A stretch of 64,000 bases of DNA from the NCBI RefSeq assembly GCF_011059105.1, contig NZ_JAALLS010000004.1:62001-126000 (forward strand), in the 5' to 3' direction. Each line of letters opens with the position of its first letter. The first letter of the stretch is position 1. The position numbers were made by a program, and so were the translations under genes. This document shows, one piece after another, positions 37,486 to 49,600 of this stretch. The DNA comes from Fodinibius halophilus (GTDB taxonomy: Bacteria; Bacteroidota; Rhodothermia; Balneolales; Balneolaceae). The notes below the pieces were generated by a model. That model ran no database searches and had not been told where the DNA came from. It saw only the letters and a list, made by a program, of their open reading frames with translations.

Positions 37486-37866
37486 ATGATCAAAAAAGCC
37501 GTTACCATAGCACTGATATTGTCTGTACTGGGCTCGCTGGTTCGTTTTGCAATGCCTCTTACATGGTATATTGCCAACTATGACTACATCACTTCTGAAC
37601 TTTGTGTAAACAGGGACAATCCGGACATTGAGTGCGACGGGATGTGCCAGCTCGAAAAGAAGATGCATGAACGACAAGAAAAACAGGCACAGGAAGTGCC
37701 TCACCAGCGAGTAGATCGGCAAGCACGAATCTTACTGTTCTTTACTGACACTGTACCCCCTGTTCCAAACTTCAGCAGGGCCGGCCAATCTATACATATT
37801 GCAAATATAAAAGACTATTCTCTCTGGCTTTCAGAGCCCCCCTCCCCTCCTCCCCAAATTGGTTAA
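37486..37866 (+). CDS. Small membrane-anchored protein with CxGxCxL motif and Pro-rich end
   Basis: This 126-residue protein has one N-terminal hydrophobic helix (5-28), then 'ELCVNRDNPDIECDGMCQLEKK': three Cys in the pattern C-x(10)-C-x(3)-C, a likely soft-metal site. A charged His/Gln region follows and the end is SEPPSPPPQIG. Small proteins of this kind precede metal-related TonB receptors in Bacteroidota; I do not know an established function. It sits between the CDF exporter (9 bp) and the TonB receptor. The 128-residue protein at 56976 has a similar overall plan with a Pro-rich C-terminus (EPDPPRLG). Confidence 0.72.
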   Translation: MIKKAVTIALILSVLGSLVRFAMPLTWYIANYDYITSELCVNRDNPDIECDGMCQLEKKMHERQEKQAQEVPHQRVDRQARILLFFTDTVPPVPNFSRAGQSIHIANIKDYSLWLSEPPSPPPQIG

Positions 37867-37965
37867 GGCGAACAACATCTCACTTCTCTGTCAATTTTAG
37901 TGGCAATATATAGTCATAACGACAGAACTATAATCGCGAACCAATTTTCAAGCAATACCAGAACT

Positions 37966-40275
37966 ATGAATATTATAAAATACACAACTACTGCTATACT
38001 ACTTTTGTGCGCCATTAGCACATCATTAGCACAACAAACAGCCACCATTAATGGACAGGTTTTCAATGAAGAAAACAATAAACCGCTCCCGGGTGTAAAC
38101 GTAATCATTAAAAATACCAACAACGGGGCTTCTACTAACAGCGAAGGTAAATTTCAGCTCTTAGAAATAAGCCCGGGATCTCACACTGTTATTTTCTCAT
38201 TCATTGGTTTTAAAAAAGTAACCAAAGGTGTGCAGCTGTCGGCCGGCGAAATGATGGAACTGGAAATACAATTAACACCCCAAGCCATGCTCTTAAATGG
38301 CATCCAGGTTACGGCCCTGCGTCCCGACCAAATTGCCGAAGCCAAGATGAAAGAGGCCGATGTCAAAGAAGCAAACCCAAGAGATTCCGGAGAACTGCTT
38401 CGGAATATTGCCGGCGTTGATGCCGTGCGGCGTGGTCCCGTTGGTCTTGATCCCGTCATTCGTGGATTACGAGAAACAGAGGTCGGTACTTACCTTGACG
38501 GTACCCGTATTTTCCCCGGCGGACCTGCCCGCATGGACTCGCCCCTCAGCCACCTCGACCCTACCGCTATCAAAAAAATTGAAGTGGTCAAAGGCCCGTA
38601 TGCCCTCACCTGGGGTGCCGGCAATATGAGTGCCGTCCATGTTGAGACTCAACCCCTCAATACGGTAACCCAAGTATTTGGCGGAACGGTATCCAGCGGA
38701 TACGACTCGAACCTCGGAGCTATTGAAGAAGCGGTATCGGTACGGGGCAGTACCGGCAAATTTGGCTATTGGGTACACGGCGCCTGGCGCGAAGGCGATG
38801 ATTTTGAATCCGGCAATGGTACTCGAATTCCGGGCAATTTTTTATCCAGAGAACTACGGGCTAAGCTTGGCTATGCCATCACGCCCAATTCCTATGTAAA
38901 TATTTCGGTGGGATACCAAAACCAGGAAAACCTTGATTACCCCGGCCGCCTGCTTAATGCCGACTTTTTTGATACCTATAACTATTCGGCTAACTGGGAA
39001 TGGACTCCTGAAAACGGCATCCTCAGTTCATTAAAGGCGCAAGCCTATATTAACAATGTCGACCACGGCATGGATAACGATGGAAAGCCAACGGCACAGG
39101 CCGACGCCAATCGTATGCCGCCATTTCCGTTAGACGTCACTGTTGATGCACAGGCGCATGTAACCGGCGGAAATATCATGGCAGAGCTCAATCCCGCTTC
39201 TTCATGGAAGCTGGAAATAGGAACAGATATCTACAGTGCCAATCGTGACGCCGTACGGACTATTGATCGACGTAACGAAGGCATGAAACCCGCCATGTTT
39301 CCACTTGTTGACCAGATGTGGCCCGATGCTACCATCACCGATCTGGGGCTATTTACGAAAGTGAAGCATTCTTTTACAGATCGGCTGAATGCGACCTCCA
39401 CCGTTCGGCTGGACCTGGTATATACCGATGCCGGACCAACCAGCGACTTCTTTGCCAATAATGTGGCTACCGATCTAAAACAATCCGAAACTAATCTAAG
39501 CGGTTCATTCACGCTCAACTATATTGCCAACAAACAATGGACAATAGGAGCCGGGCTTGGGTCGGTCGTCCGAACTGCTGATGCTACAGAGCGCTACTCC
39601 GATCGTATTCCGGCCAGTAAAGCACAAACCAGTGCCGAATTCGTCGGAAATCCATCACTTGATCCTGAGCGCAGCACCCAAGCTGATTTATGGTTGGATG
39701 CCGCCTACAATTCCTGGAACCTATCCGTTAATCTATTTGGTCGACAAATTGATGATTACATCACTTTTGAGGCTACCAATCTTCCAAAACGACTCCCGCT
39801 AAGCCCTGATACGGTATTTCAATATATTAATGGCAAAGCGCGTTTCTGGGGCGTGGATCTTTCAGCCTCTTACCGAATCACCAATGAACTGTCAATTAAT
39901 AGCGGAGCCCATTACCTTTGGGGCACGGATGTATCGTTAGATGAACCGGCACTAGGGATCTCTCCCTTTGGCATTGATGGTGGGCTTCGCTACGAGTCGG
40001 CCCAACGACCTTGGTTCGTTGAAAGCAGCTTCCATTGGACCTCCGAGCAAGATCGTGTAGCAATCACCCGTGGTGAAACACCAACAAATGGATATATTAC
40101 AACGGATATAAAAACCGGGCTAACTGTTTGGAACCGGTTATCGCTGCAAGGCGGTATCAAAAATCTGACGAACGCCCAGTATGTGAATCACCTGAATGCC
40201 AAAAATCCTTTTACCAAGCAACCGATTCCGGAACCGGGTCGCGTATTTCATCTGGATATCACCTATAAATTTTAA
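37966..40275 (+). CDS. TonB-dependent outer-membrane receptor, probably for copper
   Basis: This receptor of 769 residues starts at ATG 37966 (MNIIKYTTTAILLLC), giving a signal peptide to SLAQQ; 22 in-frame codons before it are not signal-like. A carboxypeptidase-regulatory-like domain (about 25-105) is followed by the plug with DPVIRGLRETEVGTYLDG and FPGGPARMDSPLSHLDP, then a 22-strand barrel ending in an aromatic residue (DITYKF). The ARMDSP segment resembles the NRMDPPTS of OprC/NosA-type copper receptors, although the Cys before it is replaced. With SCO1 and PCuAC directly downstream, copper uptake is the best guess. Its TonB box was not clearly located. Confidence 0.85.
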   Translation: MNIIKYTTTAILLLCAISTSLAQQTATINGQVFNEENNKPLPGVNVIIKNTNNGASTNSEGKFQLLEISPGSHTVIFSFIGFKKVTKGVQLSAGEMMELEIQLTPQAMLLNGIQVTALRPDQIAEAKMKEADVKEANPRDSGELLRNIAGVDAVRRGPVGLDPVIRGLRETEVGTYLDGTRIFPGGPARMDSPLSHLDPTAIKKIEVVKGPYALTWGAGNMSAVHVETQPLNTVTQVFGGTVSSGYDSNLGAIEEAVSVRGSTGKFGYWVHGAWREGDDFESGNGTRIPGNFLSRELRAKLGYAITPNSYVNISVGYQNQENLDYPGRLLNADFFDTYNYSANWEWTPENGILSSLKAQAYINNVDHGMDNDGKPTAQADANRMPPFPLDVTVDAQAHVTGGNIMAELNPASSWKLEIGTDIYSANRDAVRTIDRRNEGMKPAMFPLVDQMWPDATITDLGLFTKVKHSFTDRLNATSTVRLDLVYTDAGPTSDFFANNVATDLKQSETNLSGSFTLNYIANKQWTIGAGLGSVVRTADATERYSDRIPASKAQTSAEFVGNPSLDPERSTQADLWLDAAYNSWNLSVNLFGRQIDDYITFEATNLPKRLPLSPDTVFQYINGKARFWGVDLSASYRITNELSINSGAHYLWGTDVSLDEPALGISPFGIDGGLRYESAQRPWFVESSFHWTSEQDRVAITRGETPTNGYITTDIKTGLTVWNRLSLQGGIKNLTNAQYVNHLNAKNPFTKQPIPEPGRVFHLDITYKF

Positions 40276-40299
40276 CCTTGCAATCACTAACCCATTTTT

Positions 40300-40893
40300 A
40301 TGAAAAATACTGCAATTAAGTTATTAATTGCTTTTTCTACAGCGATAATTCTGGCCTCGTGTAACAGCGGGCCAGAGCCGCTGTATGACTTAAGTGACAC
40401 TTCTTATCCACTGCGTAATATCGACAGCAGTCGCGTTTATTTTCCCGACGACTTTGAGGGAGAAATTTCGGTTATCAGCTTTATTTTCACCCACTGCCCG
40501 GATGTGTGTCCCGCTATTACTGCTAATATGAGTAACATCCAGCGAGGCCTTAAAGATACTACGGATATTCAGTTTATTGAGATCTCTTTCGATCCACAAC
40601 GTGATACACCCAGTGTTCTAAAAGCCTATAAAAAGCGTTATAAATTGAACGATCAGTTCACCTTTTTGACCGGACAGCCGGAAACAGTGGATTCATTGCT
40701 CAAAAAAATGGAAATTGTAGCCGTAAAAACATTTTCGGATTCACTGGTTCAAGACAGCAGCAACTATAACATGCGCCATTCCAATACCATCTATCTTATG
40801 GATAAAAATGGACGCATACGTGCTGAATATCCGGCCAGTGTTATTCCGCCAGAACATGTCATTGAAGATATTCAAAGCCTACGTAACCTATGA
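40300..40893 (+). CDS. SCO1/SenC copper chaperone lipoprotein
   Basis: SCO proteins deliver copper to the CuA site of cytochrome c oxidase or to N2O reductase. Its 197 residues have a lipoprotein signal (lipid Cys 21 in ILASC) and a thioredoxin fold with the copper ligands C66 and C70 (FTHCPDVCP) and H160 (NMRHSNT), all present. The motif FDPQRDTPS is typical. Start ATG 40300, 24 bp after the TonB receptor; its stop overlaps the PCuAC start by four bases (ATGA), so these two are coupled. Confidence 0.95.
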   Translation: MKNTAIKLLIAFSTAIILASCNSGPEPLYDLSDTSYPLRNIDSSRVYFPDDFEGEISVISFIFTHCPDVCPAITANMSNIQRGLKDTTDIQFIEISFDPQRDTPSVLKAYKKRYKLNDQFTFLTGQPETVDSLLKKMEIVAVKTFSDSLVQDSSNYNMRHSNTIYLMDKNGRIRAEYPASVIPPEHVIEDIQSLRNL

Positions 40894-41366
40894 GATTACC
40901 TGACCCTATTACGTTTATCCTTCTTGTAAGCTGTGTTCTATTTTTGGGATGCAGCTCAGAATCTAAATCAGAGAAAAGTACCAATGAGGTTATTCTGGGA
41001 AAAGTAGAGCTTGCTAACGGCTGGGCTCGACCGGCTGCAAAAGGACAAACAAGCAGCATCTACCTGGTCATCACCAACGGTACGGCCTCTCGGGATACCC
41101 TATTGGGTGCCAGCAGCCCTATTTCCGATGTTGTAGAGCTCCATCAATCCATTCAACACGACGATGGAACGATATCGATGGAACAGGCTGGTAATCAGGT
41201 TATCGCGGCCGGTGAAAAGCTAAACCTCGAGCCCGGCGGATATCATCTTATGCTGAAAAACATAAACAGAGAGCTTACTGTAGGTGATTCACTCTCGGTA
41301 ACGCTCAACTTTGCCCGTGTTGGTTCTAAAACCATAACAGTACTCACAAAGACTCAACAAAATTAA
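40890..41366 (+). CDS. PCuAC-type periplasmic copper chaperone lipoprotein
   Basis: PCu(A)C proteins bind Cu(I) and pass it to SCO or to oxidase subunit II. Its 158 residues have a lipoprotein signal (lipid Cys 21, LFLGC) and a cupredoxin-like domain with the ligands H85, M97, H119 and M121 in the family pattern (LH...ISM...YHLML, 21 residues between M97 and H119). It overlaps the SCO gene by four bases and ends the operon. Together with the TonB receptor and SCO1 this is a complete outer-membrane-to-oxidase copper path, lacking only the oxidase. Confidence 0.93.
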   Translation: MRLPDPITFILLVSCVLFLGCSSESKSEKSTNEVILGKVELANGWARPAAKGQTSSIYLVITNGTASRDTLLGASSPISDVVELHQSIQHDDGTISMEQAGNQVIAAGEKLNLEPGGYHLMLKNINRELTVGDSLSVTLNFARVGSKTITVLTKTQQN

Positions 41367-41871
41367 GCTTACAATTTATGCTTCAATATATACTTTGGTA
41401 AAAAGAAGCTAAACTTCCTATAAATACAACACAGCAAAATTTCGATATCACTCTTCCCTTTCAAAAGTAATATCCGAGGTAATATTTGTTGGGCCATAGC
41501 CAACCGACTTTTAACAATCAATACTTGTATCTTAATTACTGTATAATATTTTAGACCCGTAGATCAGTAGGATTGATATTACTGTCAAAGATTTCAATTA
41601 AAATGACGCCAACCATACTATCACCTTTGCAACGGTAACAGCAGGTACTTTCCCAAAAAAACAAAGCATCCCAACCTTCCAACCTTTATGTTAGAAAGCT
41701 TTAATTATACATTGTACTGATATCTATACTTCAAATTTTGACCACATTTTATTACTCTATGGGGCTAAAAAAAGCAATAGGAAGGAATAATGCTTAATAG
41801 GTTCGTTGGTATCTGATGCCAATAAGAAACGTCTAAACGTATCATCATACATTGCAAAATACCGGTAGGAT
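41367..41871. other. Intergenic, nothing recognised
   Basis: 505 bp between the copper operon and the AraC gene. A+T-rich; no start with coding-like reading, no clear hairpin plus T-run, no repeat shared with the rest of the window. Confidence 0.5.
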
Positions 41872-42891
41872 ATGAAAAGCCGTATTGAATATTCTCAGCA
41901 GTTATTTTCGGTCGCTGACTTTCCCCAAATAATGGGAAAATCGAACGGGGATATTGCACATTATGAAGACAAGCAACAATTTATTAATGACAACAAGCAT
42001 CAATCCACGGTGCTTACCTACCGTAAGTTGAGTGATGATATCCTGTTGCTGCATCAGCAAACGGAATGCCACAGGGATCATCGCATCCATTTTACTCCGC
42101 AACACCGTAAACGGCATTACCAGCTTAAATTTCTACTAACGAGTAACAATACGATTCAAATTCGTAAGAATGGGGACTGCTATGATATTTTTCAAGGATT
42201 TATGACCTTGTATAATAATACGACGGGCTATACTATTGACTTGCCCAAAGGCTTTGCCAAAGAAAGTTTACAGGCGATTATCAGTCACCGGTTTCTTGAT
42301 CAGTATGTATCGCCCCAGTCGGTTCAAAACAAAATGTTGTATGACACACTCACCCAACAATCTGATCAGCTTTTTGTCTTACCGAAGGCTCCGTCTCCAG
42401 TCAAAAAGAAGCTTATCCAAATTGCAGACCAGCTGAACAGATCTGAGGATCAGAACCCACCGAATCTGCGTCTGCTCAATATTATGAGTACCATGCTGGT
42501 GCAGCTATTCCAAATGGATTTGCCCCATGTAGATCAGTCCTCAGGTATCGATAATCTGAAAGAAAATGTGGCCCACCGGGTAGCCGAGTACCTGGAAAGC
42601 CGCCTTACCTACTCTTTCCCGGGTATGGAATTTCTGGCGACCCAGTTCGGTATCTCGGTATCCGGATTAAAACGGCACTTTAAGCGGGCCTTTGCAACCA
42701 CTCCATTCCAGTACTACCGAGATAAGCAGATGCAATTGGCCCGTAACAAGCTGAAGAATACGGATAAAAACGTGGGGGATATTGCGCAACATATGGGCTT
42801 TGATGATTCCTCAAACTTTATTCGCGCATTTAAGGCCGAATTTGATATTACGCCCGGGCAATACCAGCAGCAACAGGCTGCCAAACACTAA
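41872..42891 (+). CDS. AraC-family transcriptional regulator
   Basis: This 339-residue regulator has an N-terminal region (1-220) without a known sensor signature but with a predicted cupin-like beta pattern (RHYQLKFLLTSNNTIQIR). The C-terminal AraC DNA-binding domain (about 235-335) includes LATQFGISVSGLKRHFKRAF, TTPFQYYRDKQMQLARNKLK, VGDIAQHMGFDDSSNFIRAF and FDITPGQYQQQ. It resembles the long regulators that in other bacteria control siderophore or metal receptors (PchR/YbtA style), so it might control the copper operon just upstream; this is inference. Start ATG 41872. Confidence 0.88.
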   Translation: MKSRIEYSQQLFSVADFPQIMGKSNGDIAHYEDKQQFINDNKHQSTVLTYRKLSDDILLLHQQTECHRDHRIHFTPQHRKRHYQLKFLLTSNNTIQIRKNGDCYDIFQGFMTLYNNTTGYTIDLPKGFAKESLQAIISHRFLDQYVSPQSVQNKMLYDTLTQQSDQLFVLPKAPSPVKKKLIQIADQLNRSEDQNPPNLRLLNIMSTMLVQLFQMDLPHVDQSSGIDNLKENVAHRVAEYLESRLTYSFPGMEFLATQFGISVSGLKRHFKRAFATTPFQYYRDKQMQLARNKLKNTDKNVGDIAQHMGFDDSSNFIRAFKAEFDITPGQYQQQQAAKH

Positions 42892-43668
42892 AAAGGAGAT
42901 TTAAACCAACTTTTGTAAGCAATAGATCTGCCATCCCCCCCACGGACACACTGTACCCAAGGCTATCTAAAAAGACCAAATGAAGGTCATACCCCTTAAA
43001 TAACCGATCTCCCTAAATCTCTCTTATAGACAGTACTCGGTCACAGCTCCGGGAAGAACTTTAGGAATTCTCAATTTAACAAACGAGTTCTTCCGTGGAG
43101 AATGAAGACAAGAGGATTGACCAATTCGGTATGATAATCCTTTTTTCCAATCTCCTAAATCCCTCTTCTCCAAGAGGGACTTTGTAGATGCCCATTCCAT
43201 GCATCAGAATCTATGAAGTAAATCTAACATCCATTCGCATTTTTACTTCTCCGTCGTCTTAACGTACCGGACCGCAAAAAGCTGCCTTATCCTCCGCTAC
43301 CCCCTTATATGACTCCCCGACCCATCACTATACATGGTGGGCTTATCTGACTATCGTAATTTGAGCTCATTTGGATATATTTCTTTGCCCGTAATTTCTT
43401 TTCTTATCCCAAGAAATTAGGCAGTATGTTACGTAGGCTATAATATAAACGGCAATTACGGTAGTAAAGGATACACTCATTTTCTGTGGGATTATTTGGT
43501 CATGCAGATTAGCAGTACAATAGGTAAAATATCATCACAAACCCCCTCTGCACGCTATTAAAATATGACCGTTTGTTGCTAAAACAAGGTGAGCAGTTCG
43601 CCTTCTAAGGATGCCGGCGTTACTATTGCTGTTGGCTTTTACAAAAAAACAAAGAGACGGTTTTTCAC
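42892..43668. other. Intergenic with degenerate repeat fragments
   Basis: 777 bp, no credible gene. It has a small hairpin CCCTCTTCTCCAAGAGGG (43161-43178) inside an 'AATCTCCTAAATCCCTCTTC' segment of the dispersed extragenic type, and a diverged partner of that segment near 43005. The promoter of the giant secreted protein should be near the right end. Confidence 0.45.
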
Positions 43669-46600
43669 ATGTACAACAATAGTCAGTATCATTTTATCTT
43701 TTCTACGCGTAATAAGCTCATTTCTTGTATCCAGTACTTAATAAAACCTCTGGTATTTTTGGTGGTCATACTTTGCGGGATATCATCAAACCTATATGCC
43801 CAAACAGATTATACCTCATCCTTATCCGGTGGCGACAATCCTCTAAGCAGTATACCCGAAACTGCAAGTGGAGTTATTACTGGTGACTTTGATAATGATG
43901 GAGATGTCGATGTGTTAGCATTTGATGACAATGGCAATTTCGATTCATACAACTTTTACGCCAATGATGGCTCAGGGACATATTCTGTAGTTACCGGTTC
44001 TTCTAACCCCTTTGATGGAATAGCCGCAAGTGATATTTTTTTCGTAGGCGATCATACCTATGTAGCAGATTTTGATAATGATGGCGACCAGGATATTTGG
44101 GATTATCGAGGCGAGAATGCTAATGATGATCAAAATATCTATCTGGAAAACACCGGCGGCAGCTATACCTCTTCCAAATCGGGAGGAAGCAACCCGCTTT
44201 CAGCCATTCCTGATGCTGACGGTGGCGTTATTGTCGGCGACTTTGACAATGATGGAGATGTCGATGTGTTAGCATTTGATGATGATTCGTATTCCTCATT
44301 TAGTTTCTACGCCAATTATGGCTCAGGATCATTCTCCAAGGTTACCGGATCCTCTAACCCCTTTGATGGAATAGCCGCAAGTGATATTTTTTTTACAGCA
44401 GACAATACTTTTGTAGCAGATTTTGATGGCGATGGTGACCAAGATATTTGGGATTATCGAGGTCAAACCAGTGGGGATTCACAAAATATTTATCTGGAAA
44501 ATACCGGCGGCAGTTATACCTCTTCGAAATCCGGAGGAAGCAATCCTCTTTCAGGAATACCTGATGTTGCAACCGGCGTTATTGTTGGCGACTTCGATGG
44601 TGATGGTGATATTGATGTATTGGCGTATGATGATGATACCTATACCTCATTTAGTTTCTACGCCAATAATGGCTCAGGATCATTCTCCAAGGTCACCGGA
44701 TCCTCTAACCCCTTTAATGGAATAGCTGACGGGAACATTTTTTATGCAGCAAGTAATACCCTGGCAGCTGATTTTGATAACGACGGGGACCAGGATATTT
44801 GGGATTATAAAGGAGATACTTCCAATATCTATTTAAAAAAACAAGGTAGTCCCAACACTGCTCCTACTGATATCACCCTTAGCTCCAATTCCATTAACCA
44901 AAGCGATGGCACAAACGCTACCGTAGGCAACTTAACAACCACCGATGCCGATGGCGGCGACACCCATAGCTACAGCTTGGTTTCAGGGACAGGAGATACA
45001 GACAATGGCAGCTTTAACATCAGCGGCAGTGATTTACGAGCCAATGACGCCTCAAACCTGCCATCCGGCAGTTACAGCGTTCGCATCCAAACGGATGATG
45101 GCATTGATACTTATCAAAAAGCCTTTACCATCACCGTGAATGATGATTTGGCGCCAAGTTATGAAAACAGCACGCCTTCGGTTTCGGGCACAACCGTATC
45201 CCAAACCACCCTTACCGTACGGTTAAATGAAATAGGCACTGCTTATTATGTGGCCGTACCCGACGGGGATGGGGCACCCAGTGCATCCCAAGTAAAAAAT
45301 GGCCAAAACAGTAGTGGAAGTGCAGCTTTAGCCAGTGGCAGTATTAATATCAGCTCCGCCTCCCAGGATTTTACCGATGACATTACCGGTTTGAACTCCA
45401 ATACCGCTTACGATATTTATGTGGTGGCCCAGGATGATGAAGGTACGCCCAACCTGCAGGGCAGTGCCACCAAAGTGGATGTGACCACACTTAATGCAGC
45501 TCCCACTTTCACAAATCTGGCTGATGCCGTGGAAACCACCGATGAAGATACCGGAGTGGAAATCCTATTTTCGAGCATTATTGGCCAGTCGGATGCAAAC
45601 GACAGCGATGGAACGGTAGATGCTTTTGTGGTACAATCGATAAGCAGTGGAACGCTTACCATCAACGGTTCGGCTTATGCTGCAGGAACCAACGATGAGA
45701 TAACACCCGCCAAAAGCGGCAACTGGACGCCCGATGCCGATGCCAATGGGACCCTCAACGCCTTTAGTATCACCGCTAAAGATGACGCAGGAGCAGAAAG
45801 TTCGACTGCCGTACAAGCCCAAATAGATGTGACCGCGGTAAATGACAGTCCGGTAATTACCAGCAACGGCGGCGGAGCAACGGCATCCCTAAATATTGCA
45901 GAAAATACCACCGCTGCTACCACCGTAACGGCCAGCGATGCGGATGGGGATAACTTGGCCTTTGCCCTCTCAGGTGGAGCCGATTCGGCACTCTTTACGA
46001 TTGACCCCAACTCCGGTGCCCTTACATTCAGCTTAACCCCGGATTACGAGTCCCCCAATGACAATAATAACGACAATGTGTATGACGTTACCGTAAGCGC
46101 ATCCGATGGTAATGATACAGACAGCCAGGATATTTCGATAACCGTAACCGACGAAAATGAAGCGCCCACATTTACGGATGGAGCCACTACCACCCTTTCG
46201 GTCAATGAAGATGACGGGGCCACAGCTATTAACAACCTGCTGGAAATTACCGATGATGACAACGGGAACACCCTTAGCTGGAGCGTGAGCTCTGCCCCGG
46301 CTAAAGGATCGCTCAGCGGGTTCCCAGCCAACGAGACCTCCAGCAACGGTTCGGTTACCCCAAGCGGGCTCACTTACACTCCCAATGCCGATGCTACCGG
46401 CAGCGACAGTTTCGATATTCAAATTTCCGACGGAACTACAAGCAACACCATTACTGTCAATGTGGATATCAATGCTCGTCCAACAGTAACGATTACCTCT
46501 GCGGAATCAGATCCCACCAATGCCGCATCCTTCGATGTAACAGCCACATTTAATGAATCTGTTACCGGCTTTGACGCTTCCGATATTACCGTTGGCAACG

Positions 46601-49600
46601 GCTCAGTAAATAGCGTATCCGGTTCAGGAACAACCTATACTATAACTGTCAGCCCAACGAATGACGGTTCCGTAACTGTCGACATTCCTGCAGGCGGAGC
46701 CACCGATGGCGCCGGCGCCGGTAATGAAGCTGCATCCCAGTTTAGTATCACCTATGACGGAACCCCACCGGCTGCTCCCGCTTCATTAGATCTTGCCTCA
46801 GGCAGCGATACCGGGGATTCTAATACCGATAATAATACCAACAATACCACATCCACGATCAATGGCACGGCGCCGGCCAACACCACCGTCGCCATTACAT
46901 CTGACCAAGATGGGCAGCTGGGGACAGCAACTGCCGACGGAACGGGCAACTGGAGCTTCACGCCCGGTACTGCGCTTTCGGAAGCGAACCATAATATTAC
47001 GGCCACTGCAACAGATGCAGCGGGCAATACGAGCAGTTCTTCGTCTGCACTTTCAGTCATTATCGACACCAGCGCTCCCAACGCCCCTGCTACCCTTGAC
47101 ATGCTGGCCGGCAGTGATACCGGCGATTCGGATTCCGACAATATTACCAGTAATGATACACCTGCCATCAGCGGTACGGCTGAAGCAAACAGTATTATTG
47201 AAATAAACAGTGATAAAGATGGCAGCCTCGGCACCACTACAGCCAACAGTTCCGGTGACTGGAGCTTTACGCCGGGTAGTGCTATTACGGAAGCTACCCA
47301 TGCTATAACAGCCCAGGCTACTGACGCCGCGGGCAACACGGGCAGCAGCTCTTCGAGTCTGTCCATCACGGTTGATAAAACCAGTCCCACTACGCCGGCC
47401 GCCCCAGACCTGCTGGCCGATAGCGATACCGGGGACTCCGATACGGATAACCAAACAAATGATACCACTCCTGCTTTTAGCGGCAGCACTGAGAGTAATG
47501 CCTTTATTTCATTAAAAAGTGATCAGGATGGTGTTATCGGTTCTGCCATTGCCAACGGTTCAGGTGACTGGGAGATCACTGCATCTACCTTAACCGAGAC
47601 CACCCATAACATTACCGTCATCGTAACCGATCAGGCCGGAAACAGTACCACCTCTGCCCCGCTAAGCCTGGACATTGATGTTACCGCTCCTTCTTCTCCG
47701 GCAATACCTGACCTCGCGTCCGGAAGCGACAGCGGCACTTCTTCAACAGATGACCTGACCAACAATACCACACCCACGATTAATGGCACGGCGCCGGCCA
47801 ACACCACCGTCGCCATTACATCTGACCAAGATGGACAGCTGGGGACAGCAACTGCCAACGGAACGGGCAACTGGAGCTTCTCACCCAGCACAGCACTTTC
47901 GGAAGCGACCCATAATATTACGGCCACGGCATCAGATGCAGCGGGCAACACTTCCTCGTCATCCGGCAATTTCGCTATTACCATTGACACCTCAGCGCCA
48001 CAACTTACGGCAAGCACGCCCTCCGATGGGGCCACCGATGCCAACTACCAAACCGACCTTATACTTACTTTTGATGAAGACCTTGTTGCCGGTTCTGCGG
48101 GCAATACCAGTATCGATATATATCTGAGCGACGGTACCCTGCACGAATCCATTGATGTGAGCCAGGCCACCATTACGGCTAATGAAATTACAGCCGATAT
48201 TAATACCGACCTTACGCCAACCAAAAGCTACTATGTGCTGGTTGGATCAGATGCCCTGATTGATAAAGCCGGAAATGTATACCCAGGTATCAGTAGTTCC
48301 GGTACTCTTACATTTACTGTCGATAATACGCCCCCTACTGCTAGTAACGATACTAAAAGCACAGATGAAGAAAATAGTGTGACGGTAGATGTGCTCAGTA
48401 ACGACAGCGATAGTGAAGGCAGTGTCGATCCCTCTACCGTAACGGTCACTTCTGCCCCTGCAAACGGCAGTACCAGCGTCAATGCTACCTCCGGGGAAAT
48501 TACCTATACTCCCAATACTGACTTTAGCGGCAGCGACTCCTTTGAGTATACCGTGCAGGATCTCCAGGGTGGTCTTTCGCAACCCGCTACTGTGACCATC
48601 ACTGTTAACGGCGTAAACGATGCGCCCGTAATTACATCACCATCCTCGGTATCCCCCGATGAAGATACCGGATTTGCATTTAGCGGATCTAATACAATTT
48701 CACTTACCGATATTGATGCCGGCACCGGTACCCTTTTGGTTAGCCTTACGGTCAACAACGGTACCCTAATGCTGGGGACCACCTCACATATTACTTTTAC
48801 CAGCGGCACCAACGGCAACAGCAGTTGGGAAATATCGGGATCACTCAGTGACCTTAATACGGCCCTTGCTAGTCTCAGTTACACAGGCAACCAAAATTTC
48901 AACGGTTCTGATGAACTGAACATGCTCGTTAATGATCAAGGAAATACAGGAGCAGATCCCGGCCTCAGCGGCGATGCATCCAGTGAAGAAGATAAAGCAA
49001 AGATATCACTGAATGTACAACCCGTGAATGATGATCCGATCTTTAGTTCCAGTCAAACAGCCAACATCGATGAAAATAGCACCGGTGTAATACTGGATGT
49101 GAATGCCACAGACGGTGATGGCGGAGCCGATGATGCCAATATCAGTTATGCTATAAGCGGTATTGACAGCGCGCCATTCAGCATTGATAAAAGTTCGGGT
49201 ATCCTCTCGCTCAACAACCCTCAGAATTTCGAAGCGCCGGGCGATGCCAATCAAGATAATAACTATGAATTTACCGTTGATGCCGATGATGGTGTGAATA
49301 CGGTATCACAAACCATTACCGTTTCAATAAATGATATACGTCCCGCCATGGCCGACCAATCGGTAGGAAGTGTGGACGAAAACGCAAGTAACGGCACCGT
49401 TGTGGGAACTATTGTTACCACTGATGATACACCCACTCAATTTGTTATTAGTAGTGGAAATACAGATGACGCGTTCCAAATAGATAACAGCGGGCAAGTT
49501 TTAGTTGCCAACCAGAGTGTAATCGATTATGAAACAAAAAATCAATATGACTTTACGGTTGAAACGAATGACAAACCATCAGGAAATGGTATTTCAGCAG

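Noticed and set aside
43801-44880. Regular repeats suggesting a CRISPR-like array
   Set aside because: The repeats are in-frame FG-GAP protein repeats of over 300 bp with DxDxDG codons, not short spaced direct repeats.
46752-47489. Long minus-strand open frame opposite the giant gene
   Set aside because: It mirrors a repetitive Thr/Asp/Ser-rich coding region; its Val/Ser/Ala-rich translation has no protein features and no ribosome site.
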